64,000 nt of DNA from BS750m-G69 sp964441235 (GCA_964441235.1 CAYTUQ010000010.1:1-64000); one strand, 5' to 3'. Positions 52,828 to 61,912 are shown, counted from the stretch's first letter. Made by a program: numbers and translations. Notes: a model not told the origin generated them from the sequence alone.

Positions 52828-52907
52828 TCCAGAGAAAAAATACGTTTTTCTGGGATATTAAACAACTGAGTTGGAGACTATATTGCTAATATCTTGTGTC
52901 AAGTCCT

Positions 52908-52935
52908 TTGATTTATCTTTTTTATTGGGTATAAT
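52908..52935 (+). promoter_or_regulatory. sigma-70-type promoter of the Mut7-C gene
   Basis: TTGATT (52908-52913) and a perfect TATAAT (52930-52935) are spaced by 16 bp, ending 33 bp before the ATG of the Mut7-C gene. It lies in the divergent gap with pyrF. Confidence 0.65.
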
Positions 52936-52968
52936 TTAATATGGACTTAATACAAGGTTTGGGGTAGG

Positions 52969-53430
52969 ATGAAATTTATTGCAGATAATATGCTGGGTAA
53001 ACTTGCAAAATATCTCAGGATGATGGGATACGATACGGTTTATCCTCCTCCAAGTGATGCAAACGGTTTAATTGTTTTATCTAAAAGTGAAGATAGAGTG
53101 ATACTGACACGAAATTCAATATTTATTCGAGACTTCAAGCCTGAAAATTATTTATTCATAGAGTCTCAACATTTTTCTGAGCAGATGATTCAGGTGATAA
53201 AAAAATTCAATCTTGAAATCAACACTGACAATTTTTTCACGCTCTGTATGATTTGCAATGAGCATTTATTTCAAGTATCTAAAGAAGAAGTAAAAGAAAA
53301 AGTTCCAGAAAGTGTTTATATCAACTTTAAAGAATTCAGACAGTGTCCATCCTGCTCAAGAATATACTGGCATGGTGGACATACTCAAAGGATGGAAAAT
53401 AAGTTGATGGGAATAATGTCGAGTTTGTGA
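52969..53430 (+). CDS. Mut7-C RNase-domain protein
   Basis: The 153-aa protein begins MKFIADNMLGKLAKYLRMMG, the PIN-like Mut7-C opening with its acidic residue, then RVILTRNSIFIRDF. It ends in a zinc ribbon with CMICNEHLFQVSKEE and RQCPSCSRIYWHGGHTQRM. The family is predicted to degrade RNA; its biological role is not settled. It is a single gene with its own promoter. Confidence 0.9.
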   Translation: MKFIADNMLGKLAKYLRMMGYDTVYPPPSDANGLIVLSKSEDRVILTRNSIFIRDFKPENYLFIESQHFSEQMIQVIKKFNLEINTDNFFTLCMICNEHLFQVSKEEVKEKVPESVYINFKEFRQCPSCSRIYWHGGHTQRMENKLMGIMSSL

Positions 53431-53551
53431 TTAAAATTCACTGTCTGAAGTTCAGGGTTTTTGTGTAAAGAGAATAAATAAGAGCCTCAGAATCATCCTA
53501 TAGCTCCTCAATTAGGGATTGTTTAACTTTTAAGAGAAAGTAAAATTATTG

Positions 53552-53683
53552 GTGAAAGCCGACTGGTTTAAGAGGAAAAACTCCCGGTATTCTAAACCAC
53601 AAGATGTTTATCGAAAAATCGCTGAGAAGTGGTATAATAACGGTTTAACTGATTACCGTGTCAATGCGCAATCATCAACATGA
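53552..53683 (+). CDS. 43-aa ORF, uncertain
   Basis: A GTG frame reads VKADWFKRKNSRYSKPQDVY and then KIAEKWYNNGLTDYRVNAQS. The composition is protein-like (aromatic and charged residues alternating), but there is no clear RBS and no recognised family. It may be the remnant of a longer gene in the 340-bp gap between the Mut7-C gene and the interrupted ATPase. Confidence 0.25.
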   Translation: MKADWFKRKNSRYSKPQDVYRKIAEKWYNNGLTDYRVNAQSST

Positions 53684-53769
53684 GGAGAAAAACCAACCAA
53701 AAAGTTTCTTGTATAGTAGAGATAATGTAAATATATTTCGATTGTTTCGACTATAATCGAAGGTATTAG

Positions 53770-55171
53770 ATGATTATCAGAAATTCTTATTTAAAAAAAA
53801 TCGAGCCTTTTATTGACAAGCCGCTGACAAAAGTCATTACAGGTATGCGGCGAACTGGGAAAAGTACATTTTTACAAATGCTCATACAGCAGATTCGTGA
53901 AAAAGGTGCTGTTGATAGTCAGATTCTCTGGATCAACAAGGAATTGGTAGAATTTGACTCTATTCGTAATTACCTTGATCTTTACCAGTATGTCAGGGAT
54001 TATTTTAAGACAAAATCAAAAAATAACTATCTGTTTATTGACGAGGTACAGGATATCGAAGACTGGGAAAAAGCAGTAGCTTCATTTTTAGCCAATCAAA
54101 TGGCTGATATTTACATCACTGGTTCTAATGCACGTATATATTCTTCGGAGCTATCAACTCTGCTAGCGGCACGGGAGTTGAGCCGCATCCTGTACGCAGC
54201 AAGGAGAGAAAGGATTTCTCTCAGATGCGAGTACAGGACGTAGCCGCCGTAGGCGGGGTCGGCTCGAACGACATTGATAGGCCGCCGCAGGCGGACTTTC
54301 ATGGAGTGAGCCAACAACTCCCGTGCCGATAAGCCGACCGCCTGCGGTCGGCTTATCGGGACGTTATATAGAAATTCCGATGTTTACTTTAAGTTTCAGC
54401 GAATTCCTCCAATTCAGAGAAAAGTCTTATACCGCTCTCAATACTGATGATGAATTTAGCCTATTTCTGAAGTATGGTGGTTTTCCGGGAATCCACGCAC
54501 TGGAGTTTGAAGATAAAACGGTTTTTCAATACCTTGACTCCCTCTACAATACAATCTTAATTAAGGATGTTATCAGACGGCATAAGATTCGAGATGTTGG
54601 AGTCCTGGAGAACGTTGCTCGTTTCATCTTCGATAATTGCGGGAATGTTACGACGGCTAAGCGGATACCAGACTACCTTAAGAATAAGAAAATGAGAATT
54701 TCAACTGATACTGTACTTAATTATTTGTCTTATCTACGAAGTGCGTTTCTAATCCATAAAACCGGGCATTATGACCTGAAGGGATTAAGACACCTTGAAT
54801 TTAACGATAAATATTACCTTGGTGATATCGGTCTGCGACATAGCATTTTAGGTTATAAAAACCGCGATATTTCCGGTCTTCTGGAGAATATTGTCTTCTT
54901 AGAACTACTGCGACGTGGCTATCGAATTTTTATCGGAAGACTTAATGGCAGAGAGATAGATTTCGTTGCTGAAAAGAGTGACGAACGAATTTATATACAG
55001 GTATGTTACCTGCTTGCAGACAGCAGTACGATCGAACGCGAATTCGTCCCACTCGAAAAGATAGAAGATAATTACCCCAAGATGGTGCTGTCCATGGATA
55101 AGATTTATATTCCTGATAGAAAGGGAATTATCAGGCAAAATCTGATCAAGTTTCTATTAAGTGAAAAATGA
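53770..55171 (+). pseudogene. AAA ATPase (DUF4143 type) interrupted by a 190-bp element
   Basis: The first part has the ATPase core: KVITGMRRTGKSTFLQMLIQ with Walker A (about 18-32), YLFIDEVQDIEDWEKAV with Walker B and ADIYITGSNARIYSSELSTL. After STLLA comes the foreign 190-bp element (54168-54357). Behind it the protein resumes GRYIEIPMFTLSFSEFLQFR and runs through the DUF4143 C-terminal domain (EIDFVAEKSDERIYIQVCYL) to 55171. Exact removal of 190 bp restores STLLAGRYIEIPMF, as in intact relatives. Such ATPases carry an endonuclease-like tail and occur widely as accessory genes. Confidence 0.92.
54168..54357 (-). mobile_element. 190-bp GC-rich non-autonomous element, copy B
   Basis: This is the exact reverse complement of copy A at 39373-39562; by my reading all 190 bases agree, including the central two bases of the hairpin. 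It runs GGCACGGGAGTTG to CAACTCCCGTGCC and then the 30-bp palindrome (54328-54357). Its removal restores the host ATPase frame with no leftover or duplicated bases, so there is no target-site duplication. A palindrome at one end and lack of duplication recall IS200/IS605-type or other recombinase-moved elements more than classic DDE MITEs. Confidence 0.88.
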
Positions 55172-55188
55172 TTCAGAATTTTTATTAA

Positions 55189-55287
55189 GGGGGTGGAACA
55201 AATTAACCTATATATATTATTTATGTAACTAACCTACGATCAATAAAACAACAGACCAAAATGTAAAACATATTTTATTCCACCCCC
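55189..55287. mobile_element. 99-bp MITE with GGGGGTGGAA ends, copy 2
   Basis: GGGGGTGGAAC (55189-55199) and TTTTATTCCACCCCC (to 55287) are inverted ends shared with the element at 48925-49025; the middle has diverged. The flanks are TTAA and TAAA. It lies between the ATPase gene and the addiction-module gene and interrupts nothing recognisable. Confidence 0.8.
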
Positions 55288-55504
55288 TAAAGTGAGAGAT
55301 GCTTTTAGAAAAAAACGTATTGGGTATCTATTTTGCGTTGATTTTCTGATTTTTATTAATTACAATGAATATAGAAATGACTCAGATGAATATATAACTG
55401 TAGCAATACATTTAGATTTCCGTAAAATTGAATCCAAAAACTACTTTCTTTTCTTTATACTGTTTTGTATTTTAAAACAGCATATTTTAAAACAGGAGGG
55501 GAAA

Positions 55505-55732
55505 ATGGTAAAAACAAGTAAACTAATTTCTGAAATAGAATCACTTCCGATTGATCAAAAAACTCAGATTGTTGATAAAATTCTCAATAGTCTAAATCCG
55601 GGTCGTAAAGAAATTGATGAATTATGGTCAAGAGAAGCGGAAAGAAGAGTTGAAGAAATTAAGTTAGGAAAGGTAAAGACAATTCCAGGAGAACAGGTTC
55701 TTAAGGAAGTTCAACAACGATTTTTAAAATGA
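55505..55732 (+). CDS. addiction-module antitoxin (TIGR02574-like)
   Basis: I start at ATG 55505, 9 nt after RBS AGGAGGGG; the longer frame upstream is AT-rich and unconvincing. The 75-aa protein reads KLISEIESLPIDQKTQIVDK, then SLNPGRKEIDELWSREAERR and VEEIKLGKVKTIPGEQVLKE. This pattern of SLP...DxLW...E..RR...GK is that of addiction-module antitoxins paired with ParE/RelE toxins. It overlaps the toxin gene as ATGA. Confidence 0.92.
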   Translation: MVKTSKLISEIESLPIDQKTQIVDKILNSLNPGRKEIDELWSREAERRVEEIKLGKVKTIPGEQVLKEVQQRFLK

Positions 55733-56022
55733 AATTCTCCTTTCACCCCTCTGCAAAGAATGAAATGCTTAAAGCAATTGACTATTATGAGGAATTTCAG
55801 AAAGGTCTTGGACTTAAATTTGCCAGAGAAGTTTATGCAGCTATTCAGAATATTCTAAAATTTCCAAAAGCGTGGTCGAAACTATCAAAGAATACAAGAA
55901 GATGTCTGACTAATCGTTTTCCATTTGGAATAATTTACCAAATTATTAAGAATGAAATTTTAATAATTGCGGTAATGCAGATTAATAGAGAGCCTGATTA
56001 CTGGAGAAACAGAATAGAATAA
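55729..56022 (+). CDS. ParE/RelE-family toxin
   Basis: The 97-aa protein begins KFSFHPSAKNEMLKAIDYYE, has GLGLKFAREVYAAIQNILKF and ends in FPFGIIYQIIKNEILIIAVM, the RelE/ParE fold with its final beta strands. The tail REPDYWRNRI is also usual. It would block gyrase or cleave mRNA, depending on the subgroup. It is the second gene of a compact TA pair. Confidence 0.92.
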   Translation: MKFSFHPSAKNEMLKAIDYYEEFQKGLGLKFAREVYAAIQNILKFPKAWSKLSKNTRRCLTNRFPFGIIYQIIKNEILIIAVMQINREPDYWRNRIE

Positions 56023-56138
56023 AATATATAGTAAAGTTTAACCATGTACTCAATTTTATCACAATCGAAACTTTGTAAAAAGTGATGTATTCAACTTTTT
56101 TTCGTAACAGTCTCTAATATGTATAAATACCGAAATTT

Positions 56139-56336
56139 ATGAATTTCATCAATCTTATAGTTTTGCAATGGCATAGTTATATTAATCCAAAGGCAAGTGT
56201 AAATAAAGTGAGAAGTATAAAAATTTTATCAGTAATGATTGTTTTCTCTATTTCTATTTTAATGGGTTTACCTGCTGAGGCGGGCGAATGGACCTTAACT
56301 GGTTCGCTTTCAAAGAAAAATATTTTAGTAAAGTAA
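56139..56336 (+). CDS. truncated secreted protein start
   Basis: The frame gives up to 65 residues; GTG at 56208 is the more likely start because the signal peptide RSIKILSVMIVFSISILMG follows directly. The mature part GEWTLTGSLSKKNILVK resembles the first strand of a Kelch-type propeller protein (W-x-x-T-G-S-L) and then stops. It is probably the remaining start of a larger secreted protein. Confidence 0.4.
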   Translation: MNFINLIVLQWHSYINPKASVNKVRSIKILSVMIVFSISILMGLPAEAGEWTLTGSLSKKNILVK

Positions 56337-56385
56337 ATCCACAACTATATCGATGTATATCGCAGTCAGTTGCCCTGCAATCAAT

Positions 56386-56626
56386 TTATTCAAACCACCT
56401 TTCTATTGGTATCGCAAGAAATTCTTCTACAGGAATTCCCTGAATACCAATTAATAAATTTTTTCTGACTGGCAATGCGTTTGAGAACACCTTAATCCCG
56501 GGCAAAACTCCCTTTCTTCTACCGCTTTTCACCTCGATGGCAACTAATTTATTTCCGAATCTAAGTATAAAGTCAACCTCTTTTCCCCGTTCTCTCCAAT
56601 AGAAAAGGTCAGTATTTTTTCCACAT
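56386..56626 (-). pseudogene. C-terminal remnant of a DUF4143 ATPase
   Basis: On the minus strand the frame reads NTDLFYWRERGKEVDFILRF, then NKLVAIEVKSGRRKGVLPGI and PVEEFLAIPIERWFE to a stop at 56388-56386. This is the nuclease-like end of DUF4143 ATPases (E-V-D-F...E-V-K-S-G). No N-terminal ATPase part precedes it. It belongs to a different lineage from the interrupted ATPase at 53770-55171, whose tail reads EIDFVAEK. Confidence 0.85.
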
Positions 56627-56783
56627 TGTTACATTTTGCTCAATATCCTGAGTAAAATTACTCATAATATCAGCGTGATCTCAGGTAATGTCAGAATAAT
56701 TAATTGATAACTAGAGATTAAAATGATAATTTACATCCTGATTAATAAGCTCTCTTTATGTATTTTTAGCAGGATTTAAATAA

Positions 56784-57506
56784 ATGAAAGATTTTGACCT
56801 TATAATTTTTGATCTTGATGGTACTCTGTATCAGAGATGTTCGGAGATTGATGCTGTATTTCCTATGGTATCAATTAACCTTGCTGCAAAGAGCGCCGGG
56901 AAAAGTGAAGAGGAAATGCAAGTTGAATTCATGCGGAAAAAAGATGAATTAGCCCATCTCATTAATGGTAAACCAACAAGCACACTAACACTGTTCTATT
57001 ATTATGATGTGGAATTCAAGGAATTCGAAGAGGAAGTTAATAAATTACTGAACGTGGAATCCATTCTGAAACCAGATCCTACAGCGATTAAAGCAATTGA
57101 AAAGGTAAATCGGCAATATTCATTATTTCTTTACACTACGAATAACGAGGTATTAAGCAATAGAATTTTGAAAACGCTAAGACTTGACCAAATATTTCCA
57201 ATCAGCAGGCGTTTTTCATTAGGCTCTGTGGAAAAATTAGACATGCCCAAAAAGGAAAAACTGGAATATATCAAGCCTGGCCTTAGGGGCTTTGAATTTA
57301 TTTTAAATCATTTTGGTATTATGCCTGAAAAGGCTCTGATGGTTGGCGATTCTGAGGTTTCGGATATAATTCCAGCAACAAAATTAGGAATAAAAACGTA
57401 TCATGCGGTAGATCGAGAAAAACTCTATGCACTTCCTGAATGGCTTGGGATGAACCTTTTGGAGGTTTTTCCAATGGAACTTCTACGGAGCAAACCCCCG
57501 CAATGA
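56784..57506 (+). CDS. HAD-family hydrolase
   Basis: The 240-aa protein opens LIIFDLDGTLYQRCSEID with the catalytic D-x-D-G-T (Asp9 and Asp11), has YTTNNEVLSNRILKTLRLD as motif II region and ALMVGDSEVSDIIPATKLGI as motif IV. The cap domain is helical (about 20-90). It acts as a small-molecule phosphatase; the substrate cannot be told. Confidence 0.92.
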   Translation: MKDFDLIIFDLDGTLYQRCSEIDAVFPMVSINLAAKSAGKSEEEMQVEFMRKKDELAHLINGKPTSTLTLFYYYDVEFKEFEEEVNKLLNVESILKPDPTAIKAIEKVNRQYSLFLYTTNNEVLSNRILKTLRLDQIFPISRRFSLGSVEKLDMPKKEKLEYIKPGLRGFEFILNHFGIMPEKALMVGDSEVSDIIPATKLGIKTYHAVDREKLYALPEWLGMNLLEVFPMELLRSKPPQ

Positions 57507-57563
57507 TAATTAAAAAAATCTTTTCTCAATAATCATAAAAAGTTTCTATATTATAAACTGGAA

Positions 57564-58142
57564 ATGGATAAAAGCACACAAAATCTATTTGAAGTAAGTT
57601 TATCAGAGACACAAAGCAGAGTACTGGCTTCCACACCTACGGGAATTTCTATTGAACTTGTAGAGCGTTTGGGAGAAGCTGAATACGGTAAAATTGTTAA
57701 AATTTCTGAAACTCTTGCTGACCGCTTTGGTGAAAAAATGAAGTTCAACCGCAATTCAATAAGAAAATATTTTAACTATCCTAAAACACAACCTTTTATT
57801 ATCAGGTTCAAGGATGATATCGAGGGTTTTATTATTGGGGTTCCATTAGAGCATTTTGCGAAAGAGAGTTGGGTGCATTGTGATGAGAATTTGGGGAAAG
57901 GCAATACGATGTACACATACGCTTATGTTGTTAAAAAAGATTTCCGTTACATAGGCCTTGCAAAAATGCTAAAGAGAGTTTATCAGAATGCTTTGCGAAG
58001 AAAAGGGTATACATATATTACAGGGCATGTTATGGAAGGAGTTTCTTTACATTTTACAAAAAAAAGTCATGTTGTTTGTAAATTTAATGACTGGAATAAT
58101 ACCGGATATACATTTGAATACTATCGCTGCCCCCTGAAGTAA
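57564..58142 (+). CDS. GNAT-family acetyltransferase
   Basis: The 192-aa protein has a GNAT domain in its second half: IEGFIIGVPLEHFAKESWVH, then YTYAYVVKKDFRYIGLAKML with the acetyl-CoA loop (R-x-x-G-x-A) and KRVYQNALRRKGYTYITGHV. The N-terminal 50 residues are helical. The substrate is unknown. It follows the HAD gene by 57 bp in the same direction. Confidence 0.82.
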   Translation: MDKSTQNLFEVSLSETQSRVLASTPTGISIELVERLGEAEYGKIVKISETLADRFGEKMKFNRNSIRKYFNYPKTQPFIIRFKDDIEGFIIGVPLEHFAKESWVHCDENLGKGNTMYTYAYVVKKDFRYIGLAKMLKRVYQNALRRKGYTYITGHVMEGVSLHFTKKSHVVCKFNDWNNTGYTFEYYRCPLK

Positions 58143-58306
58143 ATTTCGAGTTACTTGCAACTAATATTGAAAATGATAAATTCTTTTTTTTTAACCTAAT
58201 CTACTTTATGAACCTATTAAATATATATAGTATAGAATTTGAAGTTGGCTAAAAATATATATTCTCTTAAATTCAAGTTTGTGATTTGAATTTAAGGATT
58301 ACAAAT

Positions 58307-58765
58307 ATGGAACTATCGGAAATATTAACTCCAGAGCTTATTATTTTTCCTTTAGAAGCTAATTCTAAAGAGGAAGTGATTTCGGTTTTAGTAGATAGAT
58401 TATACAAATTGAAGAAAATCGCAAATTCTGATGCTGCTAGAGAAGTGGTTCTTGAACGCGAGAGGCTGATGAGTACAGGTGTGGGGAAAGGAGTGGCACT
58501 TCCTCATGGGAAATATGGCGATATAGATGATGTTGTCATTTCGGTGGGCATATCAATCAAGGGGATTGATTTTGATGCCGTAGATGGTCAGCCCGTTCAT
58601 ATCTTCGTGTTGCTGCTTACTCCTGAGCGGTTCACCAATAAACATTTAAAATTACTTAGCAAATTTTCTCGTATGTTGAATAAAGCAAAATGTCGTGAGG
58701 AGATTTTAGAAGCCACTTCTGCTGAGGAAATTGCTGGAATAATTTATCAGAAGACACGTCTGTGA
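58307..58765 (+). CDS. PTS EIIA domain protein (EIIA-Ntr/fructose type)
   Basis: I prefer ATG 58307 over an upstream TTG because AAGGAT lies before it. The 152-aa protein has the EIIA-type-2 fold: LSEILTPELIIFPLEANSKE, then VGKGVALPHGKYGDIDDVVI with the phosphorylated His, and GQPVHIFVLLLTPE. It may act as a phosphorylation-dependent regulator, since no sugar EIIBC genes are nearby. Confidence 0.92.
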   Translation: MELSEILTPELIIFPLEANSKEEVISVLVDRLYKLKKIANSDAAREVVLERERLMSTGVGKGVALPHGKYGDIDDVVISVGISIKGIDFDAVDGQPVHIFVLLLTPERFTNKHLKLLSKFSRMLNKAKCREEILEATSAEEIAGIIYQKTRL

Positions 58766-58794
58766 AAGTATGATAATCAAGTTTAGGAGGTGAA

Positions 58795-59130
58795 ATGCCT
58801 TTTTGCCCCAGATGCAAGTACGAGTTTGCTGAAGGTTTAGATATATGCCCGGACTGTAATGCAAAATTAGTTGACAAGATTCCGGAAGAACATGAAGTAA
58901 GTATCAAATGGGTACTGCTTTCGACATTATCTTCACCGATAATGGCTGAGATGGTCAAGGAAACACTTGAAAATCATGGCATTCGTTCTTTCATAAAGAC
59001 GGATGTTCTAAATGCCGCCTTCTTAGCGAAAGGGACCTCTACTGCAGGCTCGTTTGCAAAAATATTTGTTCCTGAAGAAGACAAAAAATCTGCTGAAGAG
59101 ATTTTAAAGAGTATAAGCGACAACAAATAA
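58795..59130 (+). CDS. zinc-ribbon DUF2007 protein
   Basis: The 111-aa protein has an N-terminal zinc ribbon FCPRCKYEFAEGLDICPDC (two C-x-x-C pairs). A DUF2007 signal-transducing domain follows with PIMAEMVKETLENHGIRSFI and ending KIFVPEEDKKSAEEIL. RBS TAGGAGG lies before the ATG. It is 29 bp behind the EIIA gene. Function unknown; relatives bind nucleic acid or ligand in regulation. Confidence 0.85.
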   Translation: MPFCPRCKYEFAEGLDICPDCNAKLVDKIPEEHEVSIKWVLLSTLSSPIMAEMVKETLENHGIRSFIKTDVLNAAFLAKGTSTAGSFAKIFVPEEDKKSAEEILKSISDNK

Positions 59131-59159
59131 GCGTTGTTAATTATGCCAATATTTATATG

Positions 59160-59300
59160 AAAGTGCCTAAAGTGTCTAAAGTGAACTTGCCAAAAGGCAT
59201 TCGGCTACTGACGGAAAAGTGTCTAAAGTGCCTAAAGTTGTCTCGCTCCGAAGGAGTCCCTCTGGGAAAGAGATGTCTTTGACAAATGCGACCAATGATC
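59160..59300. repeat. AAGTGCCTAAAGTGTC tandem units with dispersed palindrome
   Basis: Units of AAGTGCCTAAAGTGTCTAAA occur at 59160-59182 and again at 59216-59240, with TCCGAAGGAGTCCCTCTGGG and AGAGATGTCTTTGACA following. A related piece with GGTCAGACGACT lies at 59388. The 366-bp gap before hisS (59131-59496) holds no gene, only these repeats. Confidence 0.6.
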
Positions 59301-59496
59301 AATAAACAATTATCTCTACGAGCCGTATGCAATCAACAATATACAATTATATGTATTTTAAAAATATCAACTTTTGTCGATCACGAAGGTCAGACGACTT
59401 ATAGAGATTTGTATGGAAAAACATCTCTTTGAAACATGCTTCGTTGTGTCCGAAAAGCCATGGGAGTTATTTTGAAAAAGAAGTTAGAGGCTTAAT

Positions 59497-60759
59497 GTGT
59501 ATCAAAGAATAAAGGGAACTAAGGATATACTTCCATCTGAATCATATCAATGGCAGTACCTTGAAAAATTTATCTCCGATTCATTAGAAAGAAATAATTA
59601 TCAGGAAATCCGTACACCTGTTTTTGAAGTCACTGAATTATTTACCAGAAGTATAGGAAGCGATACAGATGTCGTTTCAAAAGAGATGTACACATTTCTT
59701 GATAAAGGTAAGACAAGCTTGACCTTGAAACCCGAACTTACAGCACCAGTCGTCAGAGCGTATATACAGAATCATCTTGGACAAATTTCTCAAATAACTA
59801 AATTGTATTATATTGATTCTTCATTTCGCCAGGAGCGTCCTCAGAAGGGTAGACTCCGCCAGTTTCACCAGTTTGGATTTGAAATTATTGGCACTGAGTA
59901 TCCTGAGGCAGATGCTGAAGTTATCCAGACGGTCTATGAGATTTTTTCACAGCTGGGTATTGAAGAATTAAATGTGAGATTGAATAGTATCGGCAGTCGT
60001 GACAGCAGGAAGAACTATCTAAACGTTCTACGCTCATCACTGAAACCGTATTACAAAGACTTTTGTCCAACCTGTCAGGTGCGCTTTCAGAAAAATATTC
60101 TCAGGCTCTTTGATTGCAAATCTGAATCATGCCAGAATATTTTAGATGAGTTTGCACCGTCTATTTTAGAATATTTAAGTAAGGAAGATCAGTATCATTT
60201 TAAAGAAGTAAAGAATCTGCTTGATTTGACAGCGGTTCCATATAGTGTTGATAAGAAATTGGTTCGCGGTTTAGATTACTACACCAGAACGACTTTTGAG
60301 ATCACTAATCCGCTTTTAGGGTCTCAAGATGCGATTTGCGGTGGTGGTCGCTATGATTATCTCATTGAGGACCTTGGAGGTAAACCTACACCAGCTGTGG
60401 GAGTAGCGTCGGGAATGGAACGTCTCCTGATGATTCTAAGAGAAGCAGATGCAATTCCAAAAAAGAAAACCAATTTGCTTTATTTTGCAGCTCTTGGTGA
60501 TAAGGCAAGAAAAGTTGGATTTAAATTTATTGCCAGACTCCGCAAATTAGGTGTAACGGCAGAAATGGATTTTTTACGGAGATCTCTAAAGGCTCAAATG
60601 AGGGAAGCTGGTAAGAAATCTGCTAATTGGGTTCTGATATTAGGGGAAAATGAGATCCAACAGGGCATTATTATTTTGAAGAATATGTCAGATGGAAGTC
60701 AATGTAAAATATCTTTGGAAAATGCTGCTGAAGAAGTGGCGAAATATATTAAGCAATAA
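59497..60759 (+). CDS. hisS: histidyl-tRNA synthetase
   Basis: The 420-aa protein starts at GTG with RBS AGAGG. It has all class II marks: motif 1 region IRTPVFEVTELFTRSIGSDT, motif 2 FRQERPQKGRLRQFHQFGFE, the HisRS signatures LVRGLDYYTRTTFEI and GGGRYDYLIEDLGG, motif 3 PAVGVASGMERLLMILRE and a C-terminal anticodon-binding domain (about 325-420). It charges tRNA-His. A C-x-x-C pair (FCPTCQ, CKSESCQ) is inserted near residues 190-210, as in many bacteria. Confidence 0.97.
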   Translation: MYQRIKGTKDILPSESYQWQYLEKFISDSLERNNYQEIRTPVFEVTELFTRSIGSDTDVVSKEMYTFLDKGKTSLTLKPELTAPVVRAYIQNHLGQISQITKLYYIDSSFRQERPQKGRLRQFHQFGFEIIGTEYPEADAEVIQTVYEIFSQLGIEELNVRLNSIGSRDSRKNYLNVLRSSLKPYYKDFCPTCQVRFQKNILRLFDCKSESCQNILDEFAPSILEYLSKEDQYHFKEVKNLLDLTAVPYSVDKKLVRGLDYYTRTTFEITNPLLGSQDAICGGGRYDYLIEDLGGKPTPAVGVASGMERLLMILREADAIPKKKTNLLYFAALGDKARKVGFKFIARLRKLGVTAEMDFLRRSLKAQMREAGKKSANWVLILGENEIQQGIIILKNMSDGSQCKISLENAAEEVAKYIKQ

Positions 60760-60905
60760 AATCAAATCTTTATTACGTTTTATATAGCGAACAATATTAT
60801 ATATAGTTTAAATCTGATGACGATTTTGCATTTTGCGATATTGCTAACCATTATATTAAATGCTTTAGATTGATTGTTGGAAGTAAAAACTGTGTTTGTA
60901 TATTA

Positions 60906-61862
60906 ATGAATCAAATGTTTTATCCTTTTCCCATAGAAGAAAGATATTACCACTACAGCCGCTATCTTCGTGAGCGATTTAATTCACGAGTGTATAAAAT
61001 ATCTCTTGACGCGGGTTTTACTTGCCCAACCCGCAACGGCACTATTAGTTACGGTGGATGTCTGTACTGTAATAATAATAGTTTTGCACTGAAACGTAAA
61101 GAATCTATTCCACCTATTTCTCAACAAATAGCTGAAGGTATCGAGAGGCTAAAAAAATACCGGAAGGCAAAAAAGTTTCTGGCTTATTTTCAGGCATTTA
61201 CAAATACTTACGCTCCCGTAGAGGAATTGGAAAAACTATACAATCTGGCTCTATCTTTTCCTGATATTGTGGGTTTGTGTATTGGAACCAGACCTGACTG
61301 TGTTGATGATAAGATATTCAAATTACTGCAAGATTTAAATAGAGAATCTTATGTATCGATAGAATTCGGGATAGAATCAGTTTACGATAAAACGCTGAAC
61401 TGGATTAAGAGAGGACACGATTTTTCTAAAACAAAGTGGGCAGTTAATAAAGCCAGGGAGTATGGATTACATACAGCCGGACACCTGATTTTTGGATTTC
61501 CGACAGAGTCATCGGAGGAAATACTTGAATCTGCGGAAACCATAAATAACCTTGGAATAGATGCGATAAAAATCCATCATCTTCACATTGTAAAGAACAC
61601 TCAATTGGCAAAACTATATAAAGAAAAACCGTTTCATGTTTTTAGTGAATTAGAATGGATTACACTGGTTTGTGACTTCCTGGAGCGATTATGTCCCAGT
61701 ATTAGTATTCAACGTCTTTGTGGTGAAGCAAAGCAGGGAACACTCATAGCACCTTTATGGAAGTTGAGTAAAAGTGAGGTTATTCAGGGAATACAAAGAG
61801 AATTGGAGAGGCGCGGGAGTTATCAGGGCTTTAATCTCAAAGGATTGACCATTGACAATTGA
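60906..61862 (+). CDS. radical SAM protein, TIGR01212/YhcC family
   Basis: I choose ATG 60906; frames upstream lack family character. The 318-aa protein has the long-spaced iron-sulfur motif TCPTRNGTISYGGCLYCNNN (C-x8-12-C-x2-C), then FLAYFQAFTNTYAPVEEL and VSIEFGIESVYDKTLNWI, all typical of the YhcC/TIGR01212 group. It ends GEAKQGTLIAPLWKLSKSEV. The reaction is not firmly known; relatives are linked to tRNA or metabolite modification. Confidence 0.92.
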   Translation: MNQMFYPFPIEERYYHYSRYLRERFNSRVYKISLDAGFTCPTRNGTISYGGCLYCNNNSFALKRKESIPPISQQIAEGIERLKKYRKAKKFLAYFQAFTNTYAPVEELEKLYNLALSFPDIVGLCIGTRPDCVDDKIFKLLQDLNRESYVSIEFGIESVYDKTLNWIKRGHDFSKTKWAVNKAREYGLHTAGHLIFGFPTESSEEILESAETINNLGIDAIKIHHLHIVKNTQLAKLYKEKPFHVFSELEWITLVCDFLERLCPSISIQRLCGEAKQGTLIAPLWKLSKSEVIQGIQRELERRGSYQGFNLKGLTIDN

Positions 61863-61912
61863 CCATTGACAATTGAAAATTGATAATTGAGTAGGTGTAA
61901 AAATTAAATAAA

